Below, piece by piece: positions 10,201-19,265 of a stretch of 21,725 nucleotides of DNA. This stretch comes from Saprolegnia diclina VS20 (lineage: Eukaryota > Oomycota > Saprolegniomycetes > Saprolegniales > Saprolegniaceae). The stretch's first letter is position 1. Each line of letters opens with the position of its first letter. A program made the position numbers and the translations under genes. The stretch lies in NCBI RefSeq assembly GCF_000281045.1, contig NW_008246087.1, positions 14,133-35,857 of the forward strand. The letters are read 5' to 3'. The notes beneath the pieces are model-generated. The model saw only the letters and a list, made by a program, of their open reading frames with translations, was not told the origin of the DNA and did not search any database.

Positions 10201-10303
10201 CTGCGGCGACGCCGGCGACCTCGGGCCCGTCGTCGCGCTCCTTGAGGTCCTGCCGGAGCTCCTGAAGCTCCATCTGCGCCTCATTCCGCTTCCGTCCGCT
10301 CAT
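4277..10303 (-). CDS. CHD-like SNF2 chromatin remodeller with bromodomain, PHD, PDZ-like and NSD-like fingers
   Basis: Three exons (10303-9487, 9440-7129, 7072-4277) join in frame to 1974 residues; both junctions are GT/AG and restore family motifs. The ATG at 10303 is used because the frame upstream starts only at TTG. Order: acidic/basic N-terminus; chromodomain about 86-146; VETILNHR (169-176), like a chromodomain first strand; bromodomain about 216-325 with the acetyl-lysine Asn (N295); PHD 365-411 (C4HC3 complete); chromodomain strands 474-493 (FLVQWRGL); Cys-rich patch 522-565; acidic linker; PDZ-like 754-843 (GLGM 769-772); SNF2 ATPase with DEMGLGKT 1001-1008, DEAH 1121-1124, TGTPLQNN, then helicase C with FSQF, AGGVGINL and SRCHRIGQ; PHD-type fingers 1707-1853; Asp-rich and Lys/Arg-rich tail with likely nuclear signals. 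The role is ATP-driven nucleosome remodelling guided by methyl- and acetyl-histone readers (inference from the domains). Confidence 0.9.
7073..7128 (-). other. Intron 2 of the remodeller, 56 nt
   Basis: On the minus strand the exon ends ...CGCGAG and the intron begins GTAGATGC and ends TCTCGTAG. It is phase 0. Splicing joins LQHWRRE to IEDWTDMNV, the normal SNF2 sequence after motif Ia. Read through, the frame loses homology at once, so the intron is needed. Confidence 0.9.
8287..8325. repeat. GTC/GTCGTC microsatellite coding poly-Asp
   Basis: A run of cgt/cat triplets inside exon 2 encodes more than ten consecutive Asp residues around 645-655 of the remodeller. Such tracts may vary in length between strains. 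Confidence 0.6.
9441..9486 (-). other. Intron 1 of the remodeller, 46 nt
   Basis: The minus-strand exon ends ...TACTACGTCG, the intron starts GTACGTCG and ends CATGCACAG, and the next exon starts GTCCCTCG. It is phase 1 and rebuilds a Gly codon. It sits inside the bromodomain; splicing joins RDNYYVG to PSAYGLLVSDIRLVF, restoring the helices leading to NCLAFN. Confidence 0.9.
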
Positions 10304-10560
10304 CTTCGGCCGCAAAACTTCCGATGGTCCTAATTTGCCCTAAATTACCGTTGCCAACGCTGGCCCAGTCTCGCTCGCTGCACGCCCGCGAGCAATCCAC
10401 GGCATTTCATTGGATAAAAAGATGGAACGCACGCGCATCATTGGTCCAATTGTGCGAAAACCCGCGGCCAGTCTTTTTAGCCAATCAGCGCGCGCCAAAC
10501 ACGGAACGCGCCGCGGCCTGGATTTTCGAACGTGAGCCTCAAATGAGGACAGGACATCCG
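10304..10560. promoter_or_regulatory. Remodeller promoter region with four CCAAT boxes
   Basis: Four CCAAT pentamers lie within 77 bp: ATTGG at 10409-10413 and 10440-10444, CCAAT at 10446-10450 and 10481-10485. They are 106-182 bp upstream of the start codon. CCAAT boxes bind NF-Y type factors and occur in oomycete promoters. A 165-codon plus-strand frame overlaps this area but resembles no protein I know and lacks the local codon bias. Confidence 0.45.
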
Positions 10561-11300
10561 AAATTCACGCGCCATTTTCCCGCGCTTGCAGCACCGATCC
10601 TCACGGCTTCCTGGCGCCTGCAGCGCTCACGTCCGCCTTCTCTCTTGCTGTGCAGGCAGAAACGTGGTAGCGTCGACGCGTCTCGCGTCACCACTGTCGC
10701 CCCGGTCGTTCCAGGTGTCAAGAGCCGCAACGCCGTCTTCGCCACGTTTCTGACGTGGCACGTTCGCACGCCATCACTTTCAAAGCCAATACATGGGTCT
10801 CGCGCGTCGTACCAACTTTGAGAGGCAAGCGTCGTCGCGCCCAAGAACGGACAAGTTGTCTTCGAATCTACACCGGAGACAAGCGTCTCTAACGATTCTT
10901 CGACGGCGCCTTGCTTATGGCAAGCTTGCATCGACTCTGGCAATGGGCCAAGCGGGTCGCACTCGGTACGGACGGCAGGAACTGCAGCACAAAGAGAGCA
11001 GCGCTATCCTCTCCTATAGTAGTACTGGCTCAACTGTCTTCCTCGTCCAGCGCCGTTCTGTATTCATACATTGTGTAGTTGCACTAATCTCGCTCGACTA
11101 AGAATGGTGAGTCTACGGCGGTAGTACCAACTGTAGTAGTATCGAGCTCGCAGACACCTCAAGCCGCAATACAGTGCCACGAGTATGAGTCAAGCAAGTC
11201 AGAGACTCGATGTCCCCTGACAAGTGCAGGTCTCACGCTTGACCACATACGTTGCATTATATAGGGTAGGATACACGAGCTAAATTAGATAAAAAGATGC
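10561..11300. other. Intergenic stretch without a recognisable gene
   Basis: Spacer between the 3' end of the hemerythrin-like gene and the remodeller promoter. Several short frames on both strands overlap one another and resemble nothing I recognise. A transcription start for the remodeller could lie upstream of 10304, but nothing marks a further exon. Confidence 0.45.
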
Positions 11301-13250
11301 TTAGCCTTTGGTCGTCGAGGCAAACTCGATGCGCGTCAAGAGACCTTCGACGTGCGTCTGGTAGTAGGGCCGCCACCGGTGCTCGTAGAGCCACTTGCTA
11401 AACCAGCCCCACTGCCAGTGCTGCAAGTCGCCTTTGAAGCCAAACTGGCGCGCGTCCAGCATCCACGGAACCATCACGCGCTTGGCCTGTTCGTTGAGCG
11501 CCTCTTCGATGGGTTTTTGGAGCTTGGCGAGGTACGTTCGGTGCGTGTACGCCACGGCGAGCGCATTGCTCAAGTCGACTTCGTCTTTATCGAGGTTGGC
11601 CAACACAAGTCGCTCGACAGTCCCGAGGTACTCTGTGAGCTGGAGGAGGTACGTCGCCCAGAGCATGCTCGCCTTGCCCACGTCATTCTCTTTTTCGTAC
11701 GACCGGTTGTGAAAGTACTTGATCGCGTCGAGCACTGCAAGCGTTGCGTCGTAGCCTTCCATCGTCACCGCGAGGCCCGAGGCGAGTGCTGGCTTGCGCT
11801 GGACAACCCGGGGCACAACGACCGTCCGCTTGATCTCGATCGCGGTCCGGACGAAAAGGGCAAACTCGGCGAACCAATCAAAGAAGAGGTCGACCTTCCA
11901 GCTCTGATGGAACGGGATGTAGTCGATCGAGATGAGCCGGCGAATGCGGACAAGCGCGTGACGGAGCGCTTCGTGCGGCATCAGAAAGATCGCATCGAAC
12001 CACTGCAGCGTCTGCGCGGCCTGCTTTTGCTGCAGGTACGGCGACAAAATCGCGTTTTCCCGCGCGCGCAAGTCGACAGGCGACGTGGTGCGCGCCACAT
12101 ACGAGCTGTACACGGACGACGTGTGGTCGTTCGAGTTGGGACCCGACATGGAGCCTTTGAAGCTCCGGCTCGGACGACCGTTTGCGTGGAACGGCGTGCG
12201 AAGTGGCGACGGCGGTGGCTTGAGGCCGTCGTCCATCGCCTCGACCTCGAGCGAGAGCCGCGCGGCGTGCTCTTCGATCGGCGTCATCGGGTACGGCTCG
12301 CACTCATGCTTGGCGCCCTTGGTTGACGCAACCTTTTGCATGTGCACGCGCGCGAGCTCCATTGCATGGAGGTACGACTCGAGCTCGCCCTCGGTTTCCG
12401 ACCGGGACGTCCAGACGCGCGACGCCCAAATATTGACATTGTCCTCGTACGACGAGTCGTCATAGTAGAACGTCGGGTGCTGCTCCGACTGACTCGACTC
12501 GTCGCCGCTCGCGCCACCGACCAGCGGCATCTTGAACGACGCCTCCGAGCTGTCGTCGTCGCCCGCAAAATCAAAGTTGAAAAATGGCTCTTCTAGCCCC
12601 GCGAGGAGCGTCGGCTCAAAGTTCGAGTTGAGAAGCGGCTCGGAAATCGTCTCCTTGTGCTTGGGCAAGAAGAGACTCTGGCGCCCCGACTCTTCCTCGT
12701 AGTACATGTGGGACGAGGACGCCGAGAGCGGCGGCGGCACGTCCGAGCTCGACGTCGAGCCAGAGAAAACGCTATGCTGCGCCACGTCGGCAGATGGCCC
12801 CGAGAGAACGTAGTTGGCGTTGACGGCCGTCTGCACGCTGGAGCTCGTACTCGAGGGCATGTGCGAGGTCGTGGCCGAAAGGACGTCCGACTTGGTGGAC
12901 GAGAGGACGTCCGAGGTGGCGCCCGAGAGCACAGCGACGGAGGCACCCGAGAGCACATTAAAATCGGTGCTCAGCGGTTGCGAAGTGGACGTCGAGAGCA
13001 GCTCGGACGACGATGCGTCCGATCCCGACGAGGGTCCGTCCCGCGCCGGTGTCTCGGATTGGAACGACGAGAAGAGCGACGAATTGTTGGACCGGATCGG
13101 CGCGTTCGTGCTTGCCTGGTATTGGGCCGACGTCGGGTAGATGAACGACCGAGGTGACGCGTCCGGGTGAAAGAAGGAGGGTTCGGACGACGTCGGGCTC
13201 GCGATAAACGAGATCTCGAGGTCCGACTCGGCGGCGGCGTCGGTCATCAT
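11301..13250 (-). CDS. Ser-rich protein with degenerate hemerythrin-like helical bundle
   Basis: Single exon, 649 residues from MMTDAAAES. The frame stays open to 13439, but the extra part is Arg/Cys-rich, lacks the codon bias and shows no protein-like features, so the ATG at 13250 (or 13247) is preferred. Residues 1-270 are Ser/Thr/Asp-rich and look disordered, with imperfect 8-9-residue repeats of a VLSGATSD type at 98-135. A conserved-looking part begins near 410. Residues 414-560 form amphipathic helices whose pattern follows hemerythrin (PHEALRHALVRIRRL, then FVRTAIEIKRTVVVPRV, then GYDATLAVLDAI, then YLGTVERLVLANLDK), but most His/Glu iron ligands of that family are absent. The C-terminus (593-631) is rich in Trp. 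No signal peptide or membrane segment is seen. Function unknown; the fold assignment is by eye and tentative. The gene may be oomycete-specific. Confidence 0.8.
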   Translation of the reverse strand: MMTDAAAESDLEISFIASPTSSEPSFFHPDASPRSFIYPTSAQYQASTNAPIRSNNSSLFSSFQSETPARDGPSSGSDASSSELLSTSTSQPLSTDFNVLSGASVAVLSGATSDVLSSTKSDVLSATTSHMPSSTSSSVQTAVNANYVLSGPSADVAQHSVFSGSTSSSDVPPPLSASSSHMYYEEESGRQSLFLPKHKETISEPLLNSNFEPTLLAGLEEPFFNFDFAGDDDSSEASFKMPLVGGASGDESSQSEQHPTFYYDDSSYEDNVNIWASRVWTSRSETEGELESYLHAMELARVHMQKVASTKGAKHECEPYPMTPIEEHAARLSLEVEAMDDGLKPPPSPLRTPFHANGRPSRSFKGSMSGPNSNDHTSSVYSSYVARTTSPVDLRARENAILSPYLQQKQAAQTLQWFDAIFLMPHEALRHALVRIRRLISIDYIPFHQSWKVDLFFDWFAEFALFVRTAIEIKRTVVVPRVVQRKPALASGLAVTMEGYDATLAVLDAIKYFHNRSYEKENDVGKASMLWATYLLQLTEYLGTVERLVLANLDKDEVDLSNALAVAYTHRTYLAKLQKPIEEALNEQAKRVMVPWMLDARQFGFKGDLQHWQWGWFSKWLYEHRWRPYYQTHVEGLLTRIEFASTTKG

Positions 13251-13440
13251 CGTGTTGGGAGAGGCGAAAAGACGACGACTGGCACACGCAAGACACAGTC
13301 GCGACCTGGCGACAGCTGCGAGACAGCGCTTCGGTGTTCCATTCCTATAATATGCGCCCTGTTTCTTACATGTATATTCACTTGGACTGCGACATCCGCT
13401 CTCCGTGCGTGGACGCTCGACGACGGCCTGCTGTGGCATC
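13251..13440 (-). other. 5' flank of the hemerythrin-like gene
   Basis: The region upstream of the chosen start at 13250 has no clear Inr/FPR match. AT-rich patches lie at 13346-13355 (TATAATATGC) and 13370-13380. If transcription starts there, the 5' leader would be roughly 100 nt. Confidence 0.3.
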
Positions 13441-13634
13441 GCAGCCTAGCCTAGCGTTGCCAGGTTGAAGTCCGCGCCCTCGACTTGCTCGTCCGCGAGG
13501 CGCCCACACACGCCGAGGGCCGCCCACGCATGCGGAATACCGGCGGCTCGTGTCCTTGAAGTTGTTGAAATTATCGAGGCCAGGCGGTCGCGCTTTTTTC
13601 GCGTGACAAAGCCCAATGATAATGAAGCGATTTG

Positions 13635-13851
13635 ATTGGCCATCGCAGTTGTATATATACACGAGCGGGTGCCACGTACGCTGTCGCTGTAAGCCACGGC
13701 ACAAATGAACTACGGTGCGTCAGCCGTGCGATCAGTCGTGCGCAGTTGCAAGCAGCGTAGCTCGTCTCTTGCTGTCGACTCGCGAAGCCTGACCAGAGTT
13801 TTGAATCGGAACCCGGATCGCAACCAGCAGTCCGGACTACCGGTAGTGTGA
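13635..13851 (+). other. CCAAT and TATA motifs before a 48-codon ORF
   Basis: An ATTGG box (13635-13639) and a palindromic GTATATATAC (13651-13660) precede an ATG at 13705. The frame runs to a stop ending at 13851 and gives 48 residues beginning MNYGASAVRSVVRSCKQRSS. The first 20 residues are basic, hydroxylated and lack acidic residues, the look of a mitochondrial presequence. A GTGCGT that could serve as a splice donor lies right after the third codon. I see no downstream exon, so a first exon, a tiny protein and chance are all open. Confidence 0.22.
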
Positions 13852-17011
<3,160 letters not shown>

Positions 17012-17071
17012 GCACTTTGACGCCGTCTAGTTAGTGTACTAGTATTTTGATAACTTCGACTCAATTTATGG

Positions 17072-17077
17072 ATTAAA
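17072..17077 (+). promoter_or_regulatory. Possible polyadenylation signal ATTAAA
   Basis: An ATTAAA hexamer lies 61 bp past the reductoisomerase stop, in the 126-bp gap between two convergent genes. The gap is short enough that the two 3' untranslated regions may overlap. Confidence 0.3.
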
Positions 17078-17137
17078 GATACGAACGTAACTCAAATGTC
17101 GGACCCGCACAAAGGCCAGAACGGCATTTAGTTCTAC

Positions 17138-18484
17138 TTATAAGCCAAACCAATGGTCGTTGCTCATGCCCCAGCCCAAGGTCGAACCCGACGAGAGACC
17201 GAGGAAGAGCGCCATGACCATAAGCGCGGCAGCGGCTTCACGGTCTTCTTGCGGTACGAAGAGCGGCGCCTTCCCAATCGTGATGGTCGAGAAGAGGCCG
17301 CCGGTGACGCCCATGAGAAAGTAAAGCACGAGCACAAAGGCGTACGCGCTCCAGTGCGCGTCGCCAAACGCATAGAGCGAGCTCGAGAGAAGCGTCAGGA
17401 GCAGCAACGGGAGGCACAACCAGCGCAAAAGCGACGCGATCAAGCACGTCCGCATTGAAAAATACCCCGCGACAAGGTTCGTCGATGCCAGTCGCCCGAT
17501 GAGGTCGCCGACGTTGAAGGGCGTCGTGACGCCCGGCGAGATGACCCACGGCCCCGACGACGACGTGATGATGTCGGTGGCCTGCACCGTGGACGCGATA
17601 CCGATGCCAGGGTACAGCGACATGCTGCAAAAGAAGAGCATAAACTGAGCAAGCATGGGCACGACGATGACTCTTCCGACGCGGACAAACTTGGCCCAGA
17701 GGGTCGGGAGCGACACGTCTCCGTGCTTGAGGTGGTCGGAAGTCGCGCGATCGAGGAGGTAGCGCACGCACGGAATGCGCTCAAGGTGGCGGTAGACGAG
17801 GACGGCGCCGATCGCGACGAGCAAGAGGAGCGCCATGAAGATGAAGAACGAGATTTTGACGCTGCCCGCGGGGTCGGAGTCGTGGACGCCGCCGACACAC
17901 AAGTGAATGAGAGCCGCCAACACAACGTTGAGGACACCGGCCGTGACGTTGCCGACCTGGATCGCATTCGTAAAGTGCGCGTCGGGGAAGAGCGCGGCGA
18001 CGTTGTAGTAGGCCGGCTCGGTGAGCGAGTGGGCGGCGCCGACAAACCCAAAGCAGATCAAGACCATGGTGGCGCCGTTGGTCTGGCTCATGTCGAGATA
18101 GCCTTGCACGATGATGAGGACGCTTGCGAGACCAAAGATGGTGTAGCCGAGGAGGACGCGCTTCATGTTGCCGAGCGACCGGTCCAAGCCAAACCACATT
18201 TGCACGAGGTGGCCGATCGTGAGGGGCCACGTCAGGACCGGTGTTGTCAAAAACGCAAACTTGACGTCGGGAAACGCGCTCTTGTAGTAGTCTTGGGCCG
18301 TCAAGCACGAGTAGAAGGCCCACATGACCGAGCCTTCGAGGAAGAGGAGGGACGAATATATCACGACGCGGTTTTCCTGGATTTGGTCCAGGATAGACTG
18401 CGGAATCTCGGCCTCGAACTCGTGCAGCGGCGTTTTCACGTCCACGGCTTGGTGGTAATACTCTTCGTGGGGTAGACTCGTCAT
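17138..18484 (-). CDS. ENT-family (SLC29-type) nucleoside transporter, second copy
   Basis: A single exon of 448 residues from MTSLPHEEYYHQ. The frame is open to 18763, but the extension lacks coding bias, and an Inr-like CTCATTT (minus strand, 18494-18500) lies just before the chosen ATG. It parallels the ENT protein at 2303-3652 along its whole length: FAFLTTPVLTWPLTIGH near TM2, LFPDAHFTNAIQVGNVTAGV (165-184), YPGIGIAST (291-299), the ENT motif FNVGDLIGR (323-331), and PQEDREAAAALM (411-422). About 11 membrane helices are expected. Both proteins share the closing pattern SSGxTxGW...HWxG. The ENT1-like gene ends in a different residue context, so the copies have diverged well. Substrate unknown; nucleosides or nucleobases are expected for the family. 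Confidence 0.88.
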   Translation of the reverse strand: MTSLPHEEYYHQAVDVKTPLHEFEAEIPQSILDQIQENRVVIYSSLLFLEGSVMWAFYSCLTAQDYYKSAFPDVKFAFLTTPVLTWPLTIGHLVQMWFGLDRSLGNMKRVLLGYTIFGLASVLIIVQGYLDMSQTNGATMVLICFGFVGAAHSLTEPAYYNVAALFPDAHFTNAIQVGNVTAGVLNVVLAALIHLCVGGVHDSDPAGSVKISFFIFMALLLLVAIGAVLVYRHLERIPCVRYLLDRATSDHLKHGDVSLPTLWAKFVRVGRVIVVPMLAQFMLFFCSMSLYPGIGIASTVQATDIITSSSGPWVISPGVTTPFNVGDLIGRLASTNLVAGYFSMRTCLIASLLRWLCLPLLLLTLLSSSLYAFGDAHWSAYAFVLVLYFLMGVTGGLFSTITIGKAPLFVPQEDREAAAALMVMALFLGLSSGSTLGWGMSNDHWFGL

Positions 18485-18493
18485 GACTGGATC

Positions 18494-18500
18494 AAATGAG
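18494..18500 (-). promoter_or_regulatory. Inr-like element of the second ENT gene
   Basis: The minus strand reads CTCATTT, matching the oomycete initiator core, 9 nt before the ATG at 18484. No clear flanking FPR is present. Confidence 0.35.
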
Positions 18501-19265
18501 TTGTGACGAATTGCACCAGGCAGCTTTGTGCCCGCTCCGCGTGCCACGTACCCCGTACCCATCCCACGTGACACACCGTCGTCAAGACCAAGCCCTATTA
18601 TGGTTAGGCCCGCGATAGCGTAACCTCCATCGGTCCATGCAACCATGCAAGGCCACGAGCACCAAGCCGAAGACCGACTAATTCCTGGACCGTCGACTAC
18701 AAGTAGCCATCGTATCAAAGGGCGTGTTCCTTCAACGATACTCCGCGATATCGGTCCACGCATGCTATAATAGCTCGTCGGCTACGCCGCGGGACCCTAA
18801 CCGCTCTTCCTAAAATTTCAGCGCACGGTTAATCACTTTCGGCATGGCATACCGTGAGCGATTGCGCAAGGTCCGACATGCACGTTATTAAACGCGCCAA
18901 ACAGCCAGTTAGTCTGGTATTTAACGTACTTTAGCCCCATTCGACAACCAAGTTTTTGCCATTTAACGCGCGACATCGCGACGTTGAACGTGATTGCAGG
19001 TGGCGCTTCCTGTAGCATGTTGCTGGAAGCGGCAGGAAGGTGCGACGACGCGGCGGTAACGAGCAGAGCCCCAGAGATACGTCCCAATGAGACCCGGCTT
19101 CAAGATCCAGTAGAGTCGCGGCACCATTCGACGAAAGCAAGAGGCTATAAGAAAGTGAATTTTGAGTTTTAAATGTTATCGTACCCACCAAATTCATACA
19201 TTTTGCTGTGTGTCTCAGCACAAAACATGTATATTAATTGGGTCTTTCCTTTTTCTACTCGATCT
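18501..19265. other. Spacer between second ENT gene and ABC transporter
   Basis: No frame here carries coding bias. It should hold the upstream promoter of the ENT gene and the 3' region of the ABC gene. An ATTTAACG/ATTAAACG-like motif recurs near 18887, 18920 and 18961. An imperfect hairpin spans about 19198-19230, past the ABC stop. Confidence 0.4.

Noticed and set aside
10324-10821. 165-codon plus-strand ORF upstream of the remodeller
   Set aside because: It overlaps the CCAAT cluster, has mixed codon use and no recognisable motif.
18485-18763. 93-residue N-terminal extension of the second ENT protein
   Set aside because: No coding bias, not shared with the paralogue, and an Inr-like motif precedes the inner ATG.
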